A stretch of DNA of 36,315 nucleotides from Balneolaceae bacterium (GTDB lineage: Bacteria > Bacteroidota > Rhodothermia > Balneolales > Balneolaceae): contig SKYV01000035.1 in the NCBI GenBank assembly GCA_007127745.1, positions 1-36,315 on the forward strand. Direction: 5' to 3'. The position numbers were made by a program, and so were the translations under genes. Each line of letters begins with the position of its first letter. Within the stretch, counting starts at the first letter, position 1. This document shows, piece by piece, positions 7,014-15,251 of this stretch. Below the pieces are notes generated by a model, which worked only from the letters and a program-made list of their open reading frames with translations, did no database searches and had not been told where the DNA came from.

Positions 7014-8498
7014 TTAATGTGTGGTCTCATCAATCAAGTCAGGATTCCGCGAAAGTTTTACGGTAAATATTGCACCACCCTGCGGAGAGTTTTTGGCCGT
7101 AATGGTGCCACCGTGCTGCTCAACAATATCTTTACAAATAGACAGGCCCAGCCCCAGGCCGAATTTTATTTCAGATTTTTTGGTAGAGAAGTTCGATTCA
7201 AAAATTCTATCGATGATCTCTTCTTTAATGCCCGGCCCCGAATCTTTGATGGTCACCCAGATGTAGTCTTCATCATGGTCACACCAAATACTCAGGTCAC
7301 CTTTATTGCCCATTGCATCTGAGGCATTTAATATTATGTTTGTCCAAACCTGATTTAACGCAGCAGGGTTTGCACGGATTACAGGCACTTCCGGCAATTC
7401 AATGTCAATGTCGAAATATTTAATGCGATTGCTGGTAAGTTGCAGCGTATCGTGTATGCCTTCCCGAATATCAATTTCTTCCCACTGGCGATCGGTATCG
7501 GTGCGGCTGTAACTTTTCAGGCTGCTGACAAGTCCGGAAATTCTGGTTCCCGAACTTTCAATATTCTGGAACATCCTGCCAAGTTCAAAATGGTTCAAAT
7601 GAAAGGCGAGTTTCTCCCGCTCAATAATCTCTTTTTCTTTAAATTCTGAGATGAGTTCGTCCGGTATTAAAGCCAGCAGACGAAGCTGAGATGCTGTTGC
7701 TTTTTCGAAGGTTTTTCTTAAAACTCTTACACGCTGCCGGAGTTCAGCGGTATCAAGAAAATATGCTTTTTTACCGGCTTCATACAGTTTTTGTAATAAT
7801 TCTTCAGTCTCTTCTTGTTGATCTAATTGCTGTAACAGACCGGACATTCTGGATTCCAGCGATTCGGTTGAGCGCAGTAGTGATGCCGTCGGGTTGTTTA
7901 CCTCATGGGCGAATCCGGCTACAAGCTGGCCCAAAGTTGCCATTTTCTCCTGATAGATCAGCCGGTCTTGTGCTTCTTTCAGCTCTCGGTAAGCTTTCTG
8001 CGATTCGTTTCTCTGATCCCGGAGCTTGTTGTTCACCGAATCGAGTTTCATCTGCAAGATGATGGTATTCCGGAACCGATCCAGAAGATTTGCCAGAATC
8101 AGCTCATCCATATATTTTTGAAATCGCTTATTCTGATCCAGAAGTGTTCTCACTTCAGAATCGGGTATTCTTAACACCGTGGCATGCTTATCTACAACGG
8201 CCGTTGTTAACGATGGCTCACCCGTTGTAAAAGCAATTATGCCGATAAAAGATCCCGATTTTAGTCTGATAATTGGGTAATCGGTCTGAGTATCGGGCTT
8301 CTTTTTAAAAAGTTCTATCACGCCATCCAGCAAAATGTAGATGTCTTTTAACTGCTCTCCCTCTTTGAGCAGGACAGCTCCGTCGTCGTACTTTTTTAAA
8401 TATTTGGTGGATTGTTCGGTATCTCCGAATAGCCGCTTAATCAGATCGGTTACATGTTTCCGGTCTTCAATCCACTGCTTTCCAAGTCTGAAATCCAT
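7014..8498 (-). CDS. soluble histidine kinase with N-terminal cyclic-nucleotide-binding-like domain
   Basis: A 494-residue protein without membrane segments. Residues about 15-135 form a CRP-like effector domain (ILLDGVIELFKKK, then a GSFIGIIAFTTGEPSLTTA stretch). A coiled coil follows at about 150-190, then the phosphorylated His198 in FAHEVNNPTAS. The ATP-binding domain has an N box in NIILNASDAMG, a G1 box DSGPGIKEE and a G2 box GLGLGLSICKDIVEQHGG. The full Arg/Glu signature of a true cAMP site is not obvious, so the ligand is uncertain. It lies 10 bases after the receiver gene and is the last gene of the transporter-receiver-kinase operon, so it probably phosphorylates that receiver. Confidence 0.9.
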   Translation of the reverse strand: MDFRLGKQWIEDRKHVTDLIKRLFGDTEQSTKYLKKYDDGAVLLKEGEQLKDIYILLDGVIELFKKKPDTQTDYPIIRLKSGSFIGIIAFTTGEPSLTTAVVDKHATVLRIPDSEVRTLLDQNKRFQKYMDELILANLLDRFRNTIILQMKLDSVNNKLRDQRNESQKAYRELKEAQDRLIYQEKMATLGQLVAGFAHEVNNPTASLLRSTESLESRMSGLLQQLDQQEETEELLQKLYEAGKKAYFLDTAELRQRVRVLRKTFEKATASQLRLLALIPDELISEFKEKEIIEREKLAFHLNHFELGRMFQNIESSGTRISGLVSSLKSYSRTDTDRQWEEIDIREGIHDTLQLTSNRIKYFDIDIELPEVPVIRANPAALNQVWTNIILNASDAMGNKGDLSIWCDHDEDYIWVTIKDSGPGIKEEIIDRIFESNFSTKKSEIKFGLGLGLSICKDIVEQHGGTITAKNSPQGGAIFTVKLSRNPDLIDETTH

Positions 8499-8508
8499 AA
8501 GGTATGCG

Positions 8509-9009
8509 TTATTTGTCTGTCAGCCCACCGCCTGTACGAATGTGTTCGGCAATCCGCTCACCTTCTAAAACCTGCATGTAGGAGAGCGGATTTTCTGTAT
8601 TCTCAATCACATAATCAGTCAGCAGTTCTTTGACGATATTTACCAGATCTTCTTTTTTCCAGGGCTTGGCGATGTAGTGTTTCAGATCTGCCTCGTTCAC
8701 CGCTCTTACCGTTTCATCAAGGCCGGCCTGCCCGGTGATAAGTACTTTGCGGGTTTTGAGTGTTTCCGGTGTTTTTTGCATCTCTACAAGCAGCTCCACA
8801 CCATTATCACCCGGAAGCACATGATCGCATAAAATCAGCCCGATCTGTTCTTCTTTTTCATAAATCTCCTGGATCAGTTCACGTGCTTCTTCGGCAGTAT
8901 CCGCCATTTCTATCGTAAAAAAAGACTCAAAAATGTCTAAATCACGTACTATCGAATCAAGAACTTCCGGTTCGTCTTCCACAACGAGAATATATATTTT
9001 GTCGTCCAT
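8509..9009 (-). CDS. response regulator, receiver domain with short C-terminal tail
   Basis: A 166-residue receiver protein. The acidic pocket (VVEDEP, residues 9-14), phospho-acceptor Asp62 (ILCDHVLPGDNG), Thr92 and Lys115 (IAKPW) are all present. The roughly 40 residues after the receiver are not a recognisable DNA-binding or enzymatic domain, so it may act by protein contact. It lies 12 bases after the transporter gene and 10 bases before the kinase gene, an arrangement that makes it the likely partner of that kinase. The PxW form of the conserved lysine motif (KPW rather than KPF) is also seen in receivers linked to HD-GYP proteins and hybrid kinases. Confidence 0.92.
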   Translation of the reverse strand: MDDKIYILVVEDEPEVLDSIVRDLDIFESFFTIEMADTAEEARELIQEIYEKEEQIGLILCDHVLPGDNGVELLVEMQKTPETLKTRKVLITGQAGLDETVRAVNEADLKHYIAKPWKKEDLVNIVKELLTDYVIENTENPLSYMQVLEGERIAEHIRTGGGLTDK

Positions 9010-9021
9010 AATATGTACAAT

Positions 9022-10410
9022 TTAAAGAATGAATGGCCAGTAAACGACCGATAAAATGAGTACGAAAGCAATTCCGATAATTCCGATAATCAATCCGGCT
9101 TTAATCATGTGTTTGGTTTGAATCATACCGGTACTCACCGCAATAGCATTGGGCGGGGTTGATATGGGCAGCACCATGGCAAAACTGGCTGAAAGTGCAA
9201 TCACCAGCCCGATCATCAGCATGCCGGCTGTACCTTCCAGAATGCCTGAAGTTACAAGCGAGATAGCCAGTGGAATCAGAAGCGATGCGGTTACGGTATT
9301 CGACAGAAAGTTCGACATGACGAGTGCCACTCCTCCAAATACACCGAGAAGCATCAGATAACCAAACTGATCCCAAGAAATGGCGCCTACCATCCACTCG
9401 GCAAGGCCGGTCTCTTTCATGGATATTCCAAGAGCTATTCCGCCGGCTATCAGCCACAATACCTCCCAGGGAAGCTTCCGGATGTCGTTTTTACCAAACA
9501 CCGATGTGAGCGTTAAAACTGTAACCGGCATTAAAGCAACAATACTGCTGCGAATTCCATGCAGGCCTTCGGTTACCCATAACAGCACGGTTAAGGCAAA
9601 GGTTACATAAAGGATTTTTGCATTGCGGGATTTTTTCAGCACACCATCGAGCTTGAGAGGTATTAATTCGAGCGCCGGCGGGTAGAGCCTCAGTAAGACC
9701 TGCCATGCCACAAACAGCATCACAATAGCCAGGGGTGTTGCATAGAGCATCCAGCTGCTAAACGCCACTTCCATACCCTGCTGATTCAGCGCGGCTATTA
9801 CTACGGCATTGGGTGGTGTTCCTATAGGTGTGGCAATGCCTCCGATGTTGGCTGCAAAAGGCACACAGAGTGCTATCCCGATTCGTGCAGGATCTCCTGG
9901 TTCCATTTTTGCGATGATCGGCAAAATAACGGTTATCATCATAGCTGTGGTAGCTGTGTTACTCATAAATGCCGACAGCACAGCTGTAACTACCATCAGC
10001 CCCAGCATGATAAATTTTGGCCGTTTGCCAAACGGCTGCAACAATATGCGAGTCAAATTTTTATCAAAATCGTATTTTACGGAAGCGTCAGCCAGTACAA
10101 ATCCGCCCAAAAAAAGGATAATGATTGGATCAGCCAGCGTGGATATAAATTCTGTGTATGGCAGCGGAGTGTAATCACCAGATGAGTAATTGATAAACCC
10201 CTCGGCACTCAATAACGTTACCTGAGAAAAGATCACCAGTATCGATGTGGAGTAGATTGGAATTGTTTCAAACATCCAGAAGACAGCAGCCATTAAAAAA
10301 ATGCTCATAGCAAGATGCCCTGCTAATGAAAGGCCCGGAAATGTAACAATCAATGGAATTGCAAAACCCGTAAGCCCAAGTATAAGTCCGGTTAGTTTAA
10401 TTTTAGACAT
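9022..10410 (-). CDS. DASS/SLC13 family sodium:anion (dicarboxylate-type) symporter
   Basis: A 462-residue integral membrane protein with many hydrophobic segments. The two SNT signatures of the divalent anion:Na+ symporter family are present: MSNTATTAMMI near residue 150 and LSNTVTASLLIP in the second half. Each is paired with a proline/asparagine motif, TPIGTPPNAVVI (194-205) and ISTPPNAIAVSTG near the C-terminus. The family imports di- or tricarboxylates, or sulfate, with sodium; the precise substrate cannot be read here. It is the first gene of an operon with a receiver and a cNMP-domain kinase, suggesting that uptake and signalling are linked. AAGAGG about 10 bases before the ATG may act as a ribosome binding site. 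Confidence 0.92.
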   Translation of the reverse strand: MSKIKLTGLILGLTGFAIPLIVTFPGLSLAGHLAMSIFLMAAVFWMFETIPIYSTSILVIFSQVTLLSAEGFINYSSGDYTPLPYTEFISTLADPIIILFLGGFVLADASVKYDFDKNLTRILLQPFGKRPKFIMLGLMVVTAVLSAFMSNTATTAMMITVILPIIAKMEPGDPARIGIALCVPFAANIGGIATPIGTPPNAVVIAALNQQGMEVAFSSWMLYATPLAIVMLFVAWQVLLRLYPPALELIPLKLDGVLKKSRNAKILYVTFALTVLLWVTEGLHGIRSSIVALMPVTVLTLTSVFGKNDIRKLPWEVLWLIAGGIALGISMKETGLAEWMVGAISWDQFGYLMLLGVFGGVALVMSNFLSNTVTASLLIPLAISLVTSGILEGTAGMLMIGLVIALSASFAMVLPISTPPNAIAVSTGMIQTKHMIKAGLIIGIIGIAFVLILSVVYWPFIL

Positions 10411-10747
10411 TATATAATCAGCCTCTTTTGATTTAATTATTACAGAACATATAAGTTAACCAAAAGTAACATCAGAATTGTAAGAATTTTTTAAAAAAGC
10501 GCTTCCTAAACACAAGTTTTTTATAGGATTTTTGGAGGCGCTTCCATCATACACGTTGCTCCTTTAGTTCGTGCATGCAGCCAATCGATATAACCTTTTT
10601 ATTCCCTGAACTTGAGGGCTATTCTACCTACTTTCAATGAATCAATAAAAATATTGCTACCTTTCAGCCCGGATTATTTTCCGGAATCAAAATCGATTTT
10701 TGCAGTAATTTTTTGATACTGCCTCAGGTTTTAAACTCAACCAGAAT
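10411..10747. other. divergent intergenic region between the transporter operon and pdxH
   Basis: These 337 bases hold the upstream regions of two divergent genes. An imperfect 10-bp inverted repeat (AAGCGCTTCC at 10497-10506, GGAGGCGCTT at 10534-10543) encloses a second short pair (TCCTA/TAGGA), so a nested hairpin is possible; GCGCTTCC also occurs as a direct repeat. A TAnnTTTG-type site for the transporter operon is listed separately. No gene was seen. Confidence 0.4.
10461..10468 (-). promoter_or_regulatory. candidate -7 element for the transporter operon
   Basis: On the minus strand this reads TACTTTTG, a full match to the Bacteroidota -7 consensus TAnnTTTG, about 50 bases before the transporter start codon. 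No clear TTTG -33 partner is visible, so support is limited. Confidence 0.35.
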
Positions 10748-11452
10748 ATGTTCAAGTTTTTTAAGCGATGGTTCCCCGGCCGGGATGAGGTCAGCAAGCC
10801 GAAGTCGGCGGTCACACAGGCTGTGGCCATGCTCCGCCGGGAATACGAAGGAAAACCGTTCAATGAAAACAATGTAGATCCCAACCCTGTCAGCCAGTTT
10901 GCCACCTGGTTTGAGGTGGCCGTAAAAGCTATCAAATTTGACCCGAATGCCATGATTCTCTCCACCGTTGACCCAAACGGACAGCCATCTTCGCGAACCG
11001 TGCTGCTGAAAGGCTTTGATAAAGAGGGCTTCATTTTTTACACAAACTATCGGAGCAGAAAAGCAAAACATATCGAACAAAACCCGAATGTTTCTCTCAC
11101 ATTTTACTGGCCCGATCTGGTTCGGCAAATTCATATCGAGGGAGTTGCTAAAAAAATATCGGCCGAACAATCTGACCAATATTTTGCTTCCCGTCCCGAT
11201 TCGAGCAAACTCAGTGCCTGGGCATCTGATCAGAGCCATCCGATTTCATCGAGAAAAGAGCTTGAAAACAGGCTGAAAACGATCGAAAAAAAGTTTTCTG
11301 GCGGCACCATTCCGCGGCCGCCGCACTGGGGAGGGTTTTGCGTTGCACCGCGCCGCATCGAATTCTGGCAGGGGCGTCTGAACCGGCTTCATGACCGAAT
11401 AGCCTATCAAAAAGAAAACGGAAAGTGGAAGATGGAGCGGCTTTCTCCCTGA
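10748..11452 (+). CDS. pdxH: pyridoxamine/pyridoxine 5'-phosphate oxidase
   Basis: PdxH oxidises pyridoxine or pyridoxamine 5'-phosphate to pyridoxal 5'-phosphate using FMN. The 234-residue protein has the FMN-binding SSRTVLLKGFDKEGF (residues 81-95) and FYTNYRSRKA (97-106), RQIHIEG (126-132), the FASRPDSSKLSAWASDQS segment (146-163), and the C-terminal PPHWGGFCVAPRRIEFWQG (191-209) with RLHDR and the closing RLSP. The length fits the family (about 210-235), with a short extra basic N-terminus. It is transcribed alone, divergent from the transporter operon, and runs convergently into a small secreted-protein gene. Confidence 0.97.
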   Translation: MFKFFKRWFPGRDEVSKPKSAVTQAVAMLRREYEGKPFNENNVDPNPVSQFATWFEVAVKAIKFDPNAMILSTVDPNGQPSSRTVLLKGFDKEGFIFYTNYRSRKAKHIEQNPNVSLTFYWPDLVRQIHIEGVAKKISAEQSDQYFASRPDSSKLSAWASDQSHPISSRKELENRLKTIEKKFSGGTIPRPPHWGGFCVAPRRIEFWQGRLNRLHDRIAYQKENGKWKMERLSP

Positions 11453-11464
11453 TCACTGCTTAAT

Positions 11465-11497
11465 AAAAAAGCCCTGTTTGAACCAACCAGGGCTTTA
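11465..11497 (-). terminator. Rho-independent terminator
   Basis: A 9-bp perfect stem (AAAGCCCTG at 11468-11476 with CAGGGCTTT at 11488-11496) and an 11-base loop. On the minus strand it is followed by TTTTTTATTA, so it mainly ends the secreted-protein gene; on the plus strand the T run is only three bases, giving weaker termination of pdxH. Confidence 0.8.
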
Positions 11498-11519
11498 CCA
11501 TGCGTAGCTGAAGAAGTTT

Positions 11520-12053
11520 TCAGGACACGGAAAATGGCTCCATGATGTTTGCATTCCTGTCGAAATAGAGAACCTTTCCTTTTCCCTCTTTTTCAAGAAT
11601 TACCTTGTACTCGGTGGTTTTCGGGTCAAAATTACGGACGGTTTTTTCGTTTCCGATCATTTTCCACTCTTTATGCTCTCCCGTTGCAAGATACCGGTTA
11701 ATTTTACCCGGAAGCGGTACGTTTATCTGAACAAGATGCCCTTTTACAAGATTACCGCGTTCATCATACTCTGCAAAAACACGTTCATTCTCCGAAGATC
11801 CGGTTAAAATATAGCGGTCGGCATACCACCGGTGATCAAAACGGATATTTAATCCGGAATTTTTGACCTCGGGATCGTATCTCAAGCAGTTAATGTCTGC
11901 AAAGCAGTTGTAGTTCGACTCGCTGATCACCAGAGATTTTTGTTCGTCCTGATCTGTTTTTGAATGATCAATATCTTTTGCATAAAGAGTCCCGGAAAAG
12001 ATAACGATCATCAAAAAAGCCAATAAAATATTTGGATAGGTTGTTGATTTCAT
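11520..12053 (-). CDS. secreted protein of unknown function, possibly PepSY-like
   Basis: A 177-residue protein with a signal peptide (hydrophobic residues 8-22, likely cleavage after LYA near residue 25). The mature part has blocks such as FAEYDERGNLVKG and VLYFDRNANIMEP, separated by a lysine-rich segment. The pattern of a strand ending in a D-x-x-G/N turn, repeated, is similar to PepSY-like (DUF2874-type) periplasmic proteins of Bacteroidota, but this is a resemblance only. Two cysteines (NCFADINC) near residues 49-55 could form a disulfide. It stands alone, with a good terminator behind it; an 8-bp perfect hairpin lies about 40 bases before the start. Confidence 0.7.
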   Translation of the reverse strand: MKSTTYPNILLAFLMIVIFSGTLYAKDIDHSKTDQDEQKSLVISESNYNCFADINCLRYDPEVKNSGLNIRFDHRWYADRYILTGSSENERVFAEYDERGNLVKGHLVQINVPLPGKINRYLATGEHKEWKMIGNEKTVRNFDPKTTEYKVILEKEGKGKVLYFDRNANIMEPFSVS

Positions 12054-12447
12054 AATGATTCCTCGTTTTTATTTGAAGTAACTTTCAAAGAGAAGCAACC
12101 CTTGCTTCTGGTTAGCAAGACGACCCATCTTTTTCAAAAGTTTCAATATGTCAGCAAATTTTTTTGATTTATTTCGAATCATAAACAAAGCCAAATTAAT
12201 TGTTTAACCCTTTTGATACGGGAACTTTTTTGGAAAGTTATCTGCTGGCGGAATCGTAGGGAATGGGCATGCATCACTGAATACAACCCTCCCACAATTA
12301 GAAAGGGGGTACAAACGGGTGCTTGCGGCAGGATGCATCACGATGGTTCTTTCTGTCTGAAAACAGCTTTTTTTAAGAGCTGACCAGATTCATTTTGGCA
12401 GTCCTTTTACATCCTAAATTTTTAGCGCCGCCCGGTTAATTGTCATA
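12054..12447. other. intergenic stretch without a recognised gene
   Basis: These 394 bases contain an 8-bp perfect inverted repeat with a 3-base loop (AGAAGCAA-CCC-TTGCTTCT, 12091-12109), placed in the leader or promoter region of the secreted-protein gene. A 9-base direct repeat ATGCATCAC occurs at 12269-12277 and 12333-12341. Open frames here are at most about 44 codons and show no family features. The stretch is A/T rich near 12150-12220. Confidence 0.4.
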
Positions 12448-13137
12448 TCAAAAAAGATCTCTGAGGAACCCTTCGATTTCATCCAGAATTCCGGAACCAC
12501 CCTCTTCTACCAGTTTATTGCGCGCCTGGCTTTCAATTTCGGAAAGCAGTTCATCGAACAGGATTGTCATAGTGGCTTCAAGATCGTTGTTTACATCTCG
12601 GCCGATGTCTGTCTGCTCAAACCGTTCCAGGGAAACATGCACAGGTTCCATATTCTCCATCGGCACCCGGATTTCCAGTTCGGTGTTTTCCATCAGCAGC
12701 CGCTCAATAATGATTTGCCGCCCTTCAACACCGGTTTCATCCGGATCGGGTAGATTGCCTGCAAGCCTGCCAAGATTGGAGCCGCGTGCACTCAGCTGAT
12801 AGAATAGTTCCAGTTCTTCAATTTCTAACAGGTTCACAATGACAGGACCAGACAGTAACGAACCCGCACTGACTTCTAAATTCATTGACGTAAACTGCAG
12901 TGCCGTACCTTCCTCAAATCCTTCCGGATTGGCAATGTGAAGCCCCTGAATAGATCCTGCTCTACCCAAAAGAGAGATTCGCACACGGTCAACCGTTACT
13001 TCCGTTTCCAACAGTTCACTGGATAGATCTTCAATGTTCGATTTTACGATACTGTCGAGCGTAAACGTTAAGATCACAGCCGCTGCGATCAGCACACCAA
13101 AAGTGATCACCAAAAATTTCAAAAACAGATTTTTCAT
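12448..13137 (-). CDS. AsmA-like single-pass membrane protein
   Basis: A 229-residue protein with one N-terminal membrane segment (about residues 6-28) followed by a periplasm-facing beta-rich part. The features fit the start of AsmA/DUF748-type proteins: LLETEVTVDRVRISLLGRAG, then GLHIANPEGFEEG, then a MNLEVSAGSLLSG block and an EIEELELFYQL strand. It is much shorter than full AsmA proteins, so it has only the opening domain. The C-terminal third is helical and acidic. AsmA relatives are tied to envelope lipid transport or outer-membrane assembly; the role of short forms is unknown. No operon partner is close. Confidence 0.6.
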   Translation of the reverse strand: MKNLFLKFLVITFGVLIAAAVILTFTLDSIVKSNIEDLSSELLETEVTVDRVRISLLGRAGSIQGLHIANPEGFEEGTALQFTSMNLEVSAGSLLSGPVIVNLLEIEELELFYQLSARGSNLGRLAGNLPDPDETGVEGRQIIIERLLMENTELEIRVPMENMEPVHVSLERFEQTDIGRDVNNDLEATMTILFDELLSEIESQARNKLVEEGGSGILDEIEGFLRDLF

Positions 13138-13436
13138 TATTCAGGTATTGAGTTTAATGGATTTTTTAAATCAGGTTCTTTGTTGATTTTCACAGGCACT
13201 GGATACAAGATACGGGATGTTTTTGATGCCTGTATCCCGATTCGCGCATCCCACATCCACACTAACAACTATAGAGTCTTTAAAACTACACTACCCGGTA
13301 CGAAATAGTTTTCAATAAATAGTTATTTTGTTTTTCCGGCAAGAGCCTGGCAATAAACTTCGTAAGTTCAAGATAAACCATTTGTCATTATTTAATAATG
13401 GCTTAAAATGCCGATTGTTCCGATCAACTTTAAATT
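13138..13436. other. mnmE upstream region with short palindromes
   Basis: This 299-base gap lies between divergent genes. Several overlapping complementary blocks lie at 13201-13253 (GGATAC/GTATCC, CGGGAT/ATCCCG, GGGATG/CATCCC) and could fold in alternative ways. A perfect 15-base palindrome (CATTATTTAATAATG, 13386-13400) lies about 37 bases before the mnmE start. TTTG at 13381 and TAAAATGC 19 bases later could form a weak promoter around it. No gene was seen. Confidence 0.4.
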
Positions 13437-14882
13437 TTGACTGCATTGACTGAGATCCACCAAAAACCACCCATCGCAGCAATTGCCACTCCCGTGGGAG
13501 AGGGGGGAATTGCCGTGATCCGCGTATCAGGTAAAGGGGCCATTGAAAAAGTTCAGGGCTGTTTTAAAGGAAAAGATCTGGCCAGTGCAGACAGCCACAC
13601 CGTCCACTTCGGGCGAATCATCAAAGAAGACGGGCGTGTGGTGGATGAAGTGCTTGCAACGGTGTTTCAATCCCCAAGGTCGTACACGGGCGAGGATACG
13701 GTGGAGATTTCCTGCCACGGAGGTGTGCTGGTTACCCAGTCTGTATTGGAAACCATTCTTGAACAAGATGTGAAACCGGCCGAACCCGGCGAATTTACCC
13801 AGCGGGCATTTCTGAACGGTAAGCTGGATCTGGACCAGGCCGAGGCTGTGGCTGACCTGATCCATGCCAAAAGCATTAAAGCGGTGGATGCTGCCCACCA
13901 ACAGCTTGAGGGACGGTTGGGTGAACACATCAAACAGTTCCGCCAACAGATTATCGATGCCACGGCCATGGTAGAGCTGGAACTCGATTTTATTGAGGAG
14001 GATGTGGAGTTTGCCGACAAAGAACAGCTTCGGAATTTACTTGCCGAACTCGATGAAGAGATTGGCCGCCTGCTCGATACCTACGAAACCGGCCGGCTGG
14101 TGAAGGATGGGGTGAAAACGGTGTTTATCGGCCGGCCAAACGCCGGAAAATCGACCCTGCTGAATACACTTGTGGGGAGTGACCGTGCCATTGTTACAGA
14201 AATTGCCGGCACTACACGCGATACGATCGACGCCGACTGGAGCTACGAGGGCCTGCTTTTCAAACTGATCGACACCGCCGGGCTGCGCGATACCAAAGAC
14301 CTGATTGAAGCCGAGGGAGTGAAACGCTCGCAAAAAGCATTCGAACAGGCCGACCTGGTAGTGTACCTGAAAGATCTCTCCCTGCCGATGGACGAAGAAG
14401 AACGAAAAGAGATTGCCAAATTCCAGAAACGGGCTTCAGAAACACCCTTTCTGCTGATCGGCACCAAACTCGACCTGCAACGTACAACAGGCAGTGGCGA
14501 AGATATCCCGAATCCTCGGGGCCTGTCCGGCACTCAAAGTTCAGAATTAGCAGAACAACGCCTTCAGTTTGATTTAAAAATCTCTGCCCTCGAAGAACAG
14601 AACATCAGCGATTTAAAAAAACTGATGAAGCAGCGCGCCCTCGAAAACAAGGATTATGACACCTCCAGCCTGCTGGTCACATCCTCTCGCCACCGCGATG
14701 CCCTGCAGAAGTCGCGGGAAAATGTGCAGCGAGCCATCAATGCCCTCGACCAGGGGCTTACCGGCGACTTCCTCTCTATCGACCTGCGCGCCGCCCTGAA
14801 AGAGCTGGGTGCCATTACCGGCGAAATTACGACCGAGGATTTGTTAGACTCTATCTTTTCGCGCTTTTGCATCGGTAAATAA
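13437..14882 (+). CDS. mnmE: tRNA uridine-5-carboxymethylaminomethyl modification GTPase
   Basis: MnmE works with MnmG to modify the wobble uridine U34 of several tRNAs, using GTP and a formyl-folate donor. The 481-residue protein begins with the folate-binding domain (AIATPVGEGGIAVIRVSG, residues 15-32). The G domain follows: G1 GRPNAGKS (232-239), G2 GTTRD (258-262), G3 DTAG (279-282) and a G4 that reads TKLD (343-346) rather than NKxD. The C-terminus is the catalytic FCIGK, with the essential cysteine. The segment after G4 is extended. There is no ATG in frame: a stop lies at 13431 and the only usable starts are TTG 13437 or TTG 13446. It appears monocistronic. Confidence 0.96.
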   Translation: MTALTEIHQKPPIAAIATPVGEGGIAVIRVSGKGAIEKVQGCFKGKDLASADSHTVHFGRIIKEDGRVVDEVLATVFQSPRSYTGEDTVEISCHGGVLVTQSVLETILEQDVKPAEPGEFTQRAFLNGKLDLDQAEAVADLIHAKSIKAVDAAHQQLEGRLGEHIKQFRQQIIDATAMVELELDFIEEDVEFADKEQLRNLLAELDEEIGRLLDTYETGRLVKDGVKTVFIGRPNAGKSTLLNTLVGSDRAIVTEIAGTTRDTIDADWSYEGLLFKLIDTAGLRDTKDLIEAEGVKRSQKAFEQADLVVYLKDLSLPMDEEERKEIAKFQKRASETPFLLIGTKLDLQRTTGSGEDIPNPRGLSGTQSSELAEQRLQFDLKISALEEQNISDLKKLMKQRALENKDYDTSSLLVTSSRHRDALQKSRENVQRAINALDQGLTGDFLSIDLRAALKELGAITGEITTEDLLDSIFSRFCIGK

Positions 14883-15251
14883 AAAAACGTCAAAATCAAG
14901 ACCCTTCTCGTCAAAACCTTGCAGAGTGCACCGCACTTTGACACTTTTGCCAGAATCTGAAATCCGGGTTTTACTTTTTAACCGCTGGGCGCCAAGCAGG
15001 GTAATAAACAGATAATACAGCAATCAAAAATCTTTGTACATCATGAAAAACGGGTTAAAAAACTCGCGATCATTAATGAACAAAAAAAATGATGCCCACC
15101 GGAGGACCTATGAAAACTCCGGCAGACATCATATTGCGACTAAAAAGAGAGAGTTCAGAGTAGCATCAGATACAATGGCTTGATTTGTAAGAGATACAGT
15201 TCTATCTGAACCTGTTTGCGGCCGCCCCGTGTTCGGAGCTTTTATTTGTAA
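14883..15251. other. intergenic stretch after mnmE with a bulged inverted repeat
   Basis: The 369 bases after mnmE contain a bulged inverted repeat at 14910-14942: GTCAAA then, after nine extra bases, AGTGC pairs with GCACTTTGAC. It may be a decayed palindromic repeat or a weak mnmE terminator. A plus-strand frame of 46 codons (15043-15183, ATG to TGA) encodes a basic peptide with no family features and no convincing ribosome binding site; it is not called as a gene. Confidence 0.4.

Noticed and set aside
10497-10543. The imperfect inverted repeat upstream of pdxH as a terminator
   Set aside because: It lies between two divergent gene starts, so no gene is there to terminate, and no T run follows the second arm.
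12235-12370. A 44-codon minus-strand frame upstream of the secreted-protein gene
   Set aside because: The peptide is rich in Pro, with no start signals, no family features and no conserved context.
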